In this document: one piece after another, positions 53,356-61,933 of the stretch
Position numbering within the stretch: position 1 is the first letter of the stretch
How the letters are laid out: each line of letters opens with the position of its first letter
Assembly (NCBI GenBank): GCA_942490895.1
Contig: CALNZC010000052.1
Span: 1 to 64,000 of the forward strand
Reading direction: 5' to 3'
DNA from: JAGNXB01 sp942490895
GTDB taxonomy: Bacteria > Bacteroidota > Bacteroidia > Chitinophagales > Saprospiraceae
DNA: 64,000 nt
The notes under the pieces: model-generated
Seen by the model: only the letters and a program-made list of their open reading frames with translations
Told to the model about the DNA's origin: nothing
The model's database searches: none
Program-made: the position numbers and the translations under genes

Positions 53356-54117
53356 ATGTTACGCTTTGCCTCCAGTCTGCTTTTGATCCTCGCTCTGTCC
53401 TCACAAACAAGTGCACAGGAAGTTGTCTGCGTGGATTCCACCCATTTCAACCCCCAGGTGCTATGCCCCTTCATCTATTTGCCCGTTTGCGGCTGCAATG
53501 GCAGCATTCCGGGGAATACTTGTGAGGCCTTCAATTTACATGCCTTGAGCTGCTGGGATGGCATCTGCCCGGATGCCAATCCAAGTGGTTGTCGGGTGGA
53601 TATCACTTCTGAATGGTCTGGAGACACCCTTCATCTCTCCAGTGCATCGATCTCCGCATCGGGTGACCCGATCCAAACCTGGTCCTGGGAATCTCAATAC
53701 AGCCCATTTGCCAGTACGGAGGAAACATATCTGGTCAAGTCTCCCGGAGACACCACCTTCCTGGTCAGCCTTGGCGTCCAAACCCAGAATGGTTGTTTTG
53801 CCTACTGCACCTATTCTTTCGAACTCTCTACATCCGTTCAGCAACCGAACCGCAAATTGGGAGTGAAAGCTTTCCCCAATCCGGTTTCGGGCATGGTGCA
53901 GATCCTGTTTGAAGAAGAGGAAGATGGCGGGCTGATCATGTTAATGGATCTGATGGGGCGTGTGGAGGATGTGCAACATTGGTCGGGTGGTCGTCGGGCC
54001 GAGATGGATGTCAGTGGCTTGGCAGCAGGCATGTACTTTCTGGTCTTGCAACAGGGCAATGATCAGGTTGACTTTGGACCGATTGGTCATTACCACGCCA
54101 TGAGGGGTGGTGGGTAA
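53356..54117 (+). CDS. T9SS-exported Kazal-like protein
   Basis: A 253-residue protein with a signal peptide (1-20, ending AQE). Residues about 31-72 match a Kazal-type protease-inhibitor frame: CPFIYLPVCGCNGSIPGNTC with Cys further on (SCWDGIC). A beta domain (about 80-160; VDITSEWSGDTLHLSS) follows, then the sorting domain from KAFPNPVSGM. Kazal domains in other Bacteroidota surface proteins may protect against proteases. The C-terminus is slightly extended (HYHAMRGGG). Confidence 0.72.
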   Translation: MLRFASSLLLILALSSQTSAQEVVCVDSTHFNPQVLCPFIYLPVCGCNGSIPGNTCEAFNLHALSCWDGICPDANPSGCRVDITSEWSGDTLHLSSASISASGDPIQTWSWESQYSPFASTEETYLVKSPGDTTFLVSLGVQTQNGCFAYCTYSFELSTSVQQPNRKLGVKAFPNPVSGMVQILFEEEEDGGLIMLMDLMGRVEDVQHWSGGRRAEMDVSGLAAGMYFLVLQQGNDQVDFGPIGHYHAMRGGG

Positions 54118-54460
54118 GCACCAGCTATTCGCTATTCGCTATTCGCCGGTCGCAATTCGCATATTCCGTTGGTGGCTGTCGCCACAGGGAAGGGTTTTGG
54201 GTAAAGGGGAATTCAATCTTGAAGTTGCAGTCCTTCCCCTCTCTTATTCCTACGTTTCTGGTTCCTGCGCTCCTGGTTGTCAATGTGTCCTTGCCTGATT
54301 CGTGTTGACCGTCGAAATAACGAAATATCGAAATAACTCCTTATCCCTGAAACAGGGTAAAGGTCAAGGGTAAATGACTCTATCTGCTTACCGAATGCCG
54401 AATGAGCAGTTCCTGCGTTCCTGATTCCTGCGTTCCTCATTCCTCATTTCTGATTCCTTA

Positions 54461-54696
54461 TTCTACCTTCTACAACGCCACAGCGAGCAGGCATTCCGGA
54501 TACACGCCTTTCTTCAATTCGGACCCTTTTGTACTCGTCTCTTGTTTTTCTTGCGCCCCTTCAGGGCTCTTGAATGAGGCAATTCATTTGGTTGGGCGTT
54601 GCCCAACCCTGGGTTATTTCGCCCCTTCAGGGCTTGCCCAACGATCAGGCAAGGTCAATTCTTCCAATTTTAGCCTTTGTCCCGCCATAGCGGGCA
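54461..54696. repeat. 235-bp direct repeat, copy 1
   Basis: This block runs from CTACCTTCTACAACGCCACAG through GCGCCCCTTCAGGGCTC, TTGGGCGTTGCCCAA and CCGCCATAGCGGGCA. Copy 2 begins 323 bases further on. The palindromes inside resemble those of the 39.5-40.2 kb array. Confidence 0.85.
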
Positions 54697-54783
54697 GACA
54701 TTCCTCATTTCTGATTCCTGATTCCTGCGTTCCTGCGTTCCTCATTCCTCATTCCTGCGTTCCTCCTCATTCCTCATTTCTCA

Positions 54784-55019
54784 TTCTACCTTCTACAACG
54801 CCACAGCGGGCAGGCATTCCGGATACACGCCTTTCTTCAATTCGGACCCTTTTGTACTCGTCTCTTGTTTTTCTTGCGCCCCTTCAGGGCTCTTGAATGA
54901 GGCAATTCATTTGGTTGGGCGTTGCCCAACCCTGGGTTATTTCGCCCCTTCAGGGCTTGCCCAACGATCAGGCAAGGTCAATTCTTCCAATTTTCGCCTT
55001 TGTCCCGCCATAGCGGGCA
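54784..55019. repeat. 235-bp direct repeat, copy 2
   Basis: This is nearly identical to copy 1 (only scattered single-base differences). A third, very short fragment (TTCAACAACGCCACAGCGGG) follows at 55137-55157. Confidence 0.85.
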
Positions 55020-55296
55020 AACAATCCTCATTTCTGATTCTGATTTCTGATTCCTGATTCCTGCATTCCTCATTTCTGATTCCTTATTTCTGATTCCTGA
55101 TTCCTGCGTTCCTCATTTCTGATTCCTTATTCTATCTTCAACAACGCCACAGCGGGATGGCATTCCTCATTTCTGATTCCTCATTTTTCAATCTCTACGT
55201 CCCTGCGTCTCTCCGCCTCCAAGTCTCACAGTCTCCGGAGTGGGGGTTGACCCGAGGGGCACAAACCCTTATCTTTGGACAAATCCCATGGACTAG

Positions 55297-55959
55297 ATGA
55301 TGTCTCCCCCCCCTTTGGAAATCATCGTCGCGGACCCGCATCCCTTGTACCGCGAAGCGTTAGAAACACGCCTTTTGGCTTGGTTTCCCAAATCCCGTAT
55401 TCACCATGCTCCCAATCAGGAGGCCTTGCTTGCATTGGCCCTGGAAGTCGAACCCGACCTGGTCATTAGTGAGATGAACCTGCAAACCGGGGACATCTTT
55501 CAGGTCCTGGAACAATGGCCCGGAGCGAGAACTGATCATTTTCTGGTACTCACCATATATCATGATGCCAAGCTCGTGCGCAATGCCTGTAAGGCAGGAG
55601 CATTGGGATATGTGCTCAAGACCAGCCCTCCTGATGAATTACATCAGGCCATCCAGGTCGTCCTTCAACGGAAGGTCTTTCTGGGAGAGGGCGTATCGCC
55701 CACGGATACACCCGATCAGAATGGACACACCATGAAGACACCGTTGCGTGATTTCTTCCATTTGCGATTCGAGCTCACCAAGCGTGAGGTGGAGGTACTG
55801 GGGCAGATCATGAGTGGCTTGAGCAATCGAGAAATTGCGGAGGCGCTGTTCATTTCAGAACAAACCGTTTGTGTCCATCGAAAGAACATTCTCAGGAAGG
55901 TAGGTGTCAATAATACCCAGAAGCTTTTGAAGATCGCTTACCAACAGCAATTGGCATGA
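55297..55959 (+). CDS. NarL-type regulator with altered receiver
   Basis: A 220-residue regulator. The receiver (about 8-125) lacks two of the usual acidic residues: the phosphoacceptor position in DLVISEMNL is E59 instead of Asp, and the acidic pair reads ADPHP. T86 and K108 are kept. The LuxR-type HTH (about 155-215) is standard: ELTKREVEVLGQIMSGLSNREIAEALFIS, TVCVHRKNILRKVGV. Such a Glu can mimic phosphorylation, so the protein may be active without a kinase. It precedes the adhesin cluster and could control it (inference). The start at ATG 55297 could be one codon later. Confidence 0.85.
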   Translation: MMSPPPLEIIVADPHPLYREALETRLLAWFPKSRIHHAPNQEALLALALEVEPDLVISEMNLQTGDIFQVLEQWPGARTDHFLVLTIYHDAKLVRNACKAGALGYVLKTSPPDELHQAIQVVLQRKVFLGEGVSPTDTPDQNGHTMKTPLRDFFHLRFELTKREVEVLGQIMSGLSNREIAEALFISEQTVCVHRKNILRKVGVNNTQKLLKIAYQQQLA

Positions 55960-56137
55960 TGCGAAGAGTGTCCAAAACGTTGAATTTGATATCCAGGAAA
56001 CAAACTATATATAAGGTCTAGACAGTCAGACAATTTGTACATCTTAAAAGTCCTTATATATGAGCTTGTTATATATCAATATATGCGCAATATGTAATTT
56101 ACCCTGAATTAGGTATGCGCTCAGGACAGTTTGGACC

Positions 56138-56145
56138 TATTTTTG
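56138..56145 (+). promoter_or_regulatory. -7 box (TATTTTTG) of the adhesin operon
   Basis: TATTTTTG fully matches TAnnTTTG. It is followed by AAACAACATAC (56158-56168), which recurs at 61744-61754 before the giant HYR adhesin, so the two leaders may be related. Confidence 0.45.
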
Positions 56146-56277
56146 TAAAACCATAGTCAAACAACATACCCAAGAAGACCACGCGGTAACGCAGCCACAG
56201 ATTTCAGACCACGGGAACCCCATTCCCAGATCCCATTCCACTAACCACCCGGAGTCACGCCCGGACCTCTTTATCCC

Positions 56278-56361
56278 ATGAACGACACCTACACTTACCT
56301 CTCTGCTTCATTGAACCGTGCATTCTGGCCGGTGTCTGTCGTCCTTCATAATCAACGATAA
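56278..56361 (+). CDS. 27-residue leader-like ORF
   Basis: ATG 56278 to TAA 56361 encodes 27 residues (MNDTYTYLSASLNRAFW and on). The start lies in the context TTTATCCCATGAAC, much like CCTATCCCATGAAC at the start of the giant adhesin (61934). It could be a leader peptide or the remnant of a signal-peptide region. The evidence is weak. Confidence 0.25.
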   Translation: MNDTYTYLSASLNRAFWPVSVVLHNQR

Positions 56362-56446
56362 AGAATTCAGTTAGACGGAATTCGGGATCACCCTGAATTC
56401 AAAGGCTTTTTTCGCCTGGTGTTTGCGGGTCGTAAATCGACATCCC

Positions 56447-57283
56447 ATGAACACATCATTCTCTGCGCCGTGCGCAGGCAGACCGTTCGTATCTCCAATT
56501 GGCTCCTCAACGCCAACTTTCATTCGTGCCTTCATCGGTGCCTTTCTCCTCGTATTCACACTATCACCTGCTCAGGCACAGGTCGGATTTATCGCTGAAT
56601 CAATGGTGGCTTCACCTGGTTCCGTGATTCATCTACCCGTTAAAGTGACTGAGTTCGACAGTATTTCCGGATTCCAACTCTCTATAGCGTGGGATACCCT
56701 GGTGCTGCAATTTGATAGCATCTCGAATTACGATCTCGAAAAGATTGAAAATTTCGACTGGGCGCTGGACTCCACATATCGGATGTCCATGTTCTGGTAT
56801 GCCGACGATGTCTATTCCGGGTTTTCTACCGAGAATGGACATACCATATTTACACTCAGTTTTACCGTCATCGGTGAAATGGGTGACTCATCCTGGGTCA
56901 GTTTTGTGGATGAGCCCCTTACTCCGGAAGTCATTGACTACAATGACAACCCTGTACCGATCGACTTTACATATGGCCTGGTGCAAGTCCAGGAAAACTC
57001 TGCGGTTGTTCCCGCTTTTATTCCACCACTGAAGATGCAGATCATCCCCAATCCCTGCCGGGAATGGTGTGATGTTCAACTGGAGGTCAGCCAGGCAACA
57101 GATGTGATCCTGCAGGTAGTTAACCTCGCCGGAACAGTGGTTTACGAACTCGAGCGCCATTTGCTACCCGGCAACCAGGACATCAGTATTCCTGCAGCCG
57201 ATGCTCTTCACAGTGGCGGCTACTACGTCATCGTGATTACCGAGCAGGGCCGCTATATCAAGCGGATGCTCATCCAGAAATAA
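56447..57283 (+). CDS. T9SS-exported cohesin-like protein
   Basis: A 278-residue protein with a long N-terminal extension (about 25 residues) before the hydrophobic signal core (FIGAFLLVFTLSPAQAQ). One cohesin-type beta domain (about 45-175) has SVIHLPVKVTEFDSISGFQLSIAWD and TIFTLSFTVIGE. The type A sorting domain begins at MQIIPNPCREW and ends RMLIQK. Cohesin domains bind dockerins, and the peroxidase at 40343 carries a dockerin-like pair. The start is ATG 56447; a TTG at 56423 is in frame. Confidence 0.8.
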   Translation: MNTSFSAPCAGRPFVSPIGSSTPTFIRAFIGAFLLVFTLSPAQAQVGFIAESMVASPGSVIHLPVKVTEFDSISGFQLSIAWDTLVLQFDSISNYDLEKIENFDWALDSTYRMSMFWYADDVYSGFSTENGHTIFTLSFTVIGEMGDSSWVSFVDEPLTPEVIDYNDNPVPIDFTYGLVQVQENSAVVPAFIPPLKMQIIPNPCREWCDVQLEVSQATDVILQVVNLAGTVVYELERHLLPGNQDISIPAADALHSGGYYVIVITEQGRYIKRMLIQK

Positions 57284-57319
57284 TTCCAAGACAAATTCAC
57301 ATTCCAAATTCCAAGGACA

Positions 57320-60300
57320 ATGAAACGCCTCTATTACCTCCTGTTGATTCCGCTCTTGCTGAGTGCCTGGGCTTTGCCCGCTCAGCTGCAGGTTTCCTTT
57401 GATCCCGCTGTCGCTACCCTGGCAGTCGGCGAAGAAAAGGTTTTTAACCTGGTGGTCAATGACAACTTTGACGATCTCGTCGCTTTAGAGTTTACGGTCG
57501 CTTTCGATCAAAGCAAACTTGAATTCGTAGATGCATGGCCGTTGGTGGATACCAACTCTGTAAATACATTCAAAGGGATCAGTGTCGAATTTATCCCTCC
57601 TGGAAATCCGACGCTGGGGACCGGGGTTAAAGTCTTCTATTTCGATTTTGATCTGAATCCAAAAACACTGCCAGACAACACCCAGTTCATCGCGATAAAG
57701 CTTCGGGGAAAGGCCCCGGGTAGCTCTCAAATGCTGGTTCAATGTGATCCGTTTTCGAATTATAACTGCGAAATATTAGACGAACAGTTTAATAATATCG
57801 GCATCACTGGATCACAGGCGAACATTACCGTTGTCGGTACCTTTAATGGCATTACAGCCACCATAGGTGAAGAGACTGGATCTCCGGGTCAAATAGTCTG
57901 TATCCCTGTAACCGTTGACAATTTCCAGGACGTCAGTCTGATGGAATTTGGTGTGACCTGGGATCCGGCTATTCTCGAATTTTCCAGTCTCAATAACTGT
58001 AACAGTACGCTTCAATTGGATTGTGGCCTGCCCTTACCCAATGGTAATTTTGGCCTCTTCAATGCCAATACACTCCAATTGTCCTGGATCAATCCATTCA
58101 ATGGAGACAACCTACCCGATGGAGCCACACTTTTCGAGATATGCTTTAAAATTATTGGCACACAGGGCCAGGTCTCTCCAGTAAGTTTCTTTTCCAACCC
58201 CAATCCGAGCTTACCACCAAAGATCGAATTCAGAAAATCGAACGATGATATCATTCAGACCCAGCTAAACAATGGAACTGTGACTGTCGGCAATGCCGTG
58301 TCCGTGACCATTGATATTGGCGAGAGGAATGTCTGTCAGGGGGACACGTTTTGCGTGCCCGTCACCGCCACTAATTTCACCCAAATGGTGGGTGTCCAGT
58401 TGTATTTTGCAGCCAACCCCGCAAAATTGGATCTGGTTGGTGTGAAGGGTTGCCACCCAGATTTACAATTACCCAATTGCTCACTCGGCAACCTCTCGTT
58501 CAACGAAAGCAATAATATTCTGGGCTTCCTGTTTGAGGACCCCACTCCGCTCGACCCATTCGGAATCACGCTGGATAGTGGAGCGGTCATGTTCCAACTC
58601 TGTTATCAGAATTTAATGCTGGAAGGCCAAAATGATACGATTCGGGTGGTCGACAAACTACCCCTGATGTCCGAAATGAACGACACGTCGGGCGTAATCG
58701 GTTTGATCCGGCGAACGGGACGAATCACGACTACACCATGTAATTGTGATCTGAATGTGACAGCGACCATTGTTACCAAAGTCAACTGCCCGGGTGGCAG
58801 TGACGGCGCCATCAATCTGCTGGTCACTGGCGGATCCGGGAATTTCACTTACACCTGGTCACCGGCACTGTCCAACACCAAGAATCCGAAAAACCTGGCG
58901 ATGGGCACCTATAAGGTGACTATCACGGACAATACGATTCCGGATTGCAAATGGGAGTCTGGCGATATTGTCGTCGGTCTGAAAGCACCCCAGATGATGA
59001 TCGAGGATGTTGCCATCATCCATGAAACCTGTTCGGGGATGAAGGATGGCAGTATTGAACTCGAAATATCGGGTGGCACGCCCAATTATGTAGTCAACTG
59101 GGGCGTCGGCGTCGGCGTCGGCAACCCCATCACCGGCCTGGCTGGTGGCACCTATACGGCAACCATCACGGATAACAATGGCTGCAGCCTGATCGGTCCT
59201 GCACTGAAATTGAATAGTTCCAGTCTGGTGCCGGTCATCAATTCAACCAATGTCACTTGCTTTGGCGCCAAGAATGGTACCATCACCCTGACGCTTCCAG
59301 CTTCAGGAGAACCGTATACTATCACCTGGGATCCTTCCTCTGCGGGAACAGGCAAGAATCTGGTCAACCTCGGTCCCGGTGAGTATACACCGACCATCGA
59401 AGATGGGAATGGATGTACCACGAATCTTGAACCCATCCTGATCACAGAGCCATCGGCAATTGATCTGTCGGCCAAGACCAATCCAGTGATCTGCGCTGGC
59501 CAGGCACAGGGCTCAATCAACCTGACCCCTGCTGGAGGTGCTGGAGGGTTCACCTTCAAATGGAGTAACAACGCTATAACGGAAGATCTGATCAATGTGG
59601 TCAGCGGTACCTATAGTGTCACAGCGACCGATGTAAACGGCTGCACAAAAACAGGCAGTTATACGGTTAGTGGTCCTGCGAATCCCTTGATCTTGAGCGC
59701 CACAACTACTGCAACCATAACCAATCAAAGTACAGGGACCATTACGCTGACGGTCACTGGTGGATCACCAGTTTACACCTACAACTGGAGCAATGGCCCT
59801 ACAACTAAAGATCAAACTGACCTGGCTGTCGGTTCCTATACCGTCACTGTCACTGACAGTAATGGTTGTACCAAAACGCTGACCACAACGATCACCCAGG
59901 CGGATGACAATCTGGTCACTTTTGACAAGTTTGACTATAACGGATACAACATATCCTGCTTTGGCGAATGTGATGGAACAGTCGTTGCCTTCCCTCCGGG
60001 GTCGGCATTGACGCCCGTGACGTTCAAATGGAGTCAGAGTGCAGGAGGAGGAAATACAGCCTTAGCCAACAAGCTTTGTGCGGGTATGCACTCCGTTACG
60101 ATTACCGATGCAAATGGCAAGGTCTTCACCGGTATGGTGACCGTGACCTCACCACCTGCCTGGGTCATTGAAATTATCACGGATGGTGTTCCACCTTTTG
60201 CTTCTGCGTTTGCAGATGTGAATGGGATCGGTTTGCCTCCTTATGAATATGCTTGGAGCAACGGAGATGAAGATGTCTTCATCGGCGGTCTGGACGAGGA

Positions 60301-60655
60301 TAAATACTGCGTCACTGTGACCAATGCCCGTGGATGTCAGAAAATCGCATGTGTGGACATTTTCGATGTGGAATGCCTGATGGCACGAAATATTGTCACG
60401 CCAAACAATGACGGCAAAAATGACTTCTTCGTCATCAACTGTGTCATGGATGATCGCTACAGCAATCACAACCTGCACATCTTCAATCGCTGGGGTCAAT
60501 CTGTTTATGCTACTTCGAATTACAACAACGAATGGCAGGGACAGAGTCAGAACGGAACCATGCTCTACGAAGGCGCCTATTATTACGTCTTTGAGTGGGT
60601 TGATGATGATGGTACGATCACTGTGGTCAAAGGGGATATTACCCTGTTGCGTTAA
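57320..60655 (+). CDS. Surface adhesin with cohesin and SprB-like repeats, type B sorting domain
   Basis: A 1111-residue protein with a signal peptide (1-21). Three cohesin-like domains (about 25-175, 180-325, 330-470) share the pattern 'V.VDNF..V..MEFGVTWDP..LEF'. From about 475 to 1015 SprB-type repeats recur, each with 'CxGxxxGxI.LT..GG...Y.W..' and 'G.Y.VT.TD.NGC' (for example GSYTVTVTDSNGCTK). The C-terminus is a type B T9SS (gliding-motility type) domain: ARNIVTPNNDGKNDFF, HIFNRWGQSVY and a KGDITLLR end. Type B cargo is usually handled by PorP/SprF-type partners, and one follows at 60681. It probably acts in attachment or gliding. Confidence 0.9.
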   Translation: MKRLYYLLLIPLLLSAWALPAQLQVSFDPAVATLAVGEEKVFNLVVNDNFDDLVALEFTVAFDQSKLEFVDAWPLVDTNSVNTFKGISVEFIPPGNPTLGTGVKVFYFDFDLNPKTLPDNTQFIAIKLRGKAPGSSQMLVQCDPFSNYNCEILDEQFNNIGITGSQANITVVGTFNGITATIGEETGSPGQIVCIPVTVDNFQDVSLMEFGVTWDPAILEFSSLNNCNSTLQLDCGLPLPNGNFGLFNANTLQLSWINPFNGDNLPDGATLFEICFKIIGTQGQVSPVSFFSNPNPSLPPKIEFRKSNDDIIQTQLNNGTVTVGNAVSVTIDIGERNVCQGDTFCVPVTATNFTQMVGVQLYFAANPAKLDLVGVKGCHPDLQLPNCSLGNLSFNESNNILGFLFEDPTPLDPFGITLDSGAVMFQLCYQNLMLEGQNDTIRVVDKLPLMSEMNDTSGVIGLIRRTGRITTTPCNCDLNVTATIVTKVNCPGGSDGAINLLVTGGSGNFTYTWSPALSNTKNPKNLAMGTYKVTITDNTIPDCKWESGDIVVGLKAPQMMIEDVAIIHETCSGMKDGSIELEISGGTPNYVVNWGVGVGVGNPITGLAGGTYTATITDNNGCSLIGPALKLNSSSLVPVINSTNVTCFGAKNGTITLTLPASGEPYTITWDPSSAGTGKNLVNLGPGEYTPTIEDGNGCTTNLEPILITEPSAIDLSAKTNPVICAGQAQGSINLTPAGGAGGFTFKWSNNAITEDLINVVSGTYSVTATDVNGCTKTGSYTVSGPANPLILSATTTATITNQSTGTITLTVTGGSPVYTYNWSNGPTTKDQTDLAVGSYTVTVTDSNGCTKTLTTTITQADDNLVTFDKFDYNGYNISCFGECDGTVVAFPPGSALTPVTFKWSQSAGGGNTALANKLCAGMHSVTITDANGKVFTGMVTVTSPPAWVIEIITDGVPPFASAFADVNGIGLPPYEYAWSNGDEDVFIGGLDEDKYCVTVTNARGCQKIACVDIFDVECLMARNIVTPNNDGKNDFFVINCVMDDRYSNHNLHIFNRWGQSVYATSNYNNEWQGQSQNGTMLYEGAYYYVFEWVDDDGTITVVKGDITLLR

Positions 60656-60680
60656 TCCAAATTCCAAAATTCCAATCGAC

Positions 60681-61628
60681 ATGAAAAAGCTAACCTTCAT
60701 ACTCTTCCTTGTCGCCGGCATAGTCGGACTGCAAGCTCAGGATGAGGCGATATTTACGCATACATTCCTGAATCCCTTCCTGGTCAATCCAGGGTATACC
60801 GGCATCACGGGTAATCATCAGATCCAGATGCACATGAATAACTCCTGGACAGGATTTCAGAATTCACCTCAATCCTATGCGCTGACCTGGAATGGTCCTG
60901 TCGCCAACAATATGGGATTAGGTATGGTCCTCTTTACAGAGAACGCAGCCTCACTGACCCGCTACCGTGGACAATTGTCCTATGGCTTCAATTTTCTGGT
61001 CAAGGAGGACTTTCGCCTGGGGATCGGTTTGAGTACTGAATTCCATCAGGAACGACTTTCCGCTTCCGTCCGGGACAACCCGCTTTATGATGCGTCGGAT
61101 CCGCTGGTAGAGGACCGGATTGACGGTGCTCAGTGGTTTGATGCTTCGATGGGAGTCATGGGTGACTATCAGAATCGTGTCTTTTTCGGATTGTCCACCT
61201 CCAATATGGTGCGTGCTCGTCTGGATGACGTCGATGATGAAAATTTCGCTCAAGAGATCTTCGACCATTGGATGGTTCAACTGGGTTACCGGTTTGACCT
61301 GACAGAATATGATGTACTTGTAGAACCTTCTGTTTTTCTACGGAAGACACGAAACGCACCTTTTCTGGCTGATTTTGCGATCCGCGCCAGTTTTATGGAG
61401 CGGAGGCTCACCGGTGGCCTGCTTTACCGCGCTGGTTCAGGGGGGCAACTTGGCCTGCTGGTCGGCACACGATTTAACGCCTTTGGCATCCTGTATTCCT
61501 ATAACGTTGGCTTCCAGCGTTTCCAGCAATACAGCAATGGCACACACGAAATTACACTCAGTCTGGACTTCCCTGGCAAGGCCTTAAAAGCAAAACAGGC
61601 CGCTGCGGAAGCCCCGCCAACCGAATAA
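60681..61628 (+). CDS. PorP/SprF-family outer-membrane protein
   Basis: A 315-residue protein with a signal peptide (1-19, ending LQAQ). The N-terminal DEAIFTHTFLNPFLVNPGYTG is the PorP/SprF signature (the 'F..NP...NPA..G' motif). The rest is beta-barrel-like (GLGMVLFTENAASLTRYRGQLSYGFNF). These proteins anchor or help release type B T9SS adhesins such as SprB. ATG 60681 lies 25 bases after the adhesin stop, in an operon; the intergenic gap repeats ATTCCAA. Confidence 0.92.
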   Translation: MKKLTFILFLVAGIVGLQAQDEAIFTHTFLNPFLVNPGYTGITGNHQIQMHMNNSWTGFQNSPQSYALTWNGPVANNMGLGMVLFTENAASLTRYRGQLSYGFNFLVKEDFRLGIGLSTEFHQERLSASVRDNPLYDASDPLVEDRIDGAQWFDASMGVMGDYQNRVFFGLSTSNMVRARLDDVDDENFAQEIFDHWMVQLGYRFDLTEYDVLVEPSVFLRKTRNAPFLADFAIRASFMERRLTGGLLYRAGSGGQLGLLVGTRFNAFGILYSYNVGFQRFQQYSNGTHEITLSLDFPGKALKAKQAAAEAPPTE

Positions 61629-61667
61629 GTGCGGACTCCCACCGCCAAAGAAGTGGTTTTTGGGATG

Positions 61668-61700
61668 GCCCCCGCTCTCTTTAGAGGGGGGGCACTTTTT
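61668..61700 (+). terminator. Terminator of the adhesin operon
   Basis: GCCCCC and GGGGGGC, with a further CTCT/AGAG pairing inside, form a strong GC stem followed by ACTTTTT. It lies 39 bases after the PorP/SprF stop. The rest of 61701-61933 holds no gene; AAACAACATAC at 61744 recalls the leader at 56158. Confidence 0.65.
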
Positions 61701-61933
61701 CCACTCTCTTGGCACGTAGTTTGCCTAGTATATAGTAGAAAGAAACAACATACGAACCACCTTCTACCGAAGACCGAATCCTTGAGAAAACCCAAGATTT
61801 CTGGTCGGCTCTGAGCCTCGGCTCTCGAATAAACATGAACACCACAAGGACGTCGGTCCTGCTTGTCACGCAAAGGCGGTCAAGTGGGTCCCCAGGAAGC
61901 GTCTGCCCATTCCCAGAACCTAATCCCTATCCC

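Larger units (their letters stand above)
54118..55296. other. 1.2-kb repeat-rich noncoding region
   Basis: No gene lies here. The region is a mosaic: TATTCGCTATTCGC copies at 54124-54143, TTCCTGATTCCTGCG-type pentamer/decamer runs (54404-54480, 54690-54790, 55020-55200), two copies of a 235-base block annotated separately and REP-like palindromes. It may serve as a site of recombination. Confidence 0.7.
55960..56446. other. Upstream region of the adhesin cluster
   Basis: 487 bases without an established gene. An AT-rich, TATATA-containing stretch (56003-56100) is followed by the -7 box at 56138 and a possible 27-codon ORF (56278-56361). It is probably the regulatory region of the adhesin operon. 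Confidence 0.5.

Noticed and set aside
54402..54896. 164-codon ORF in the repeat region
   Set aside because: The product is low-complexity (SSFLIPDSCVP repeats) and merely translates the TTCCTGATTCC runs.
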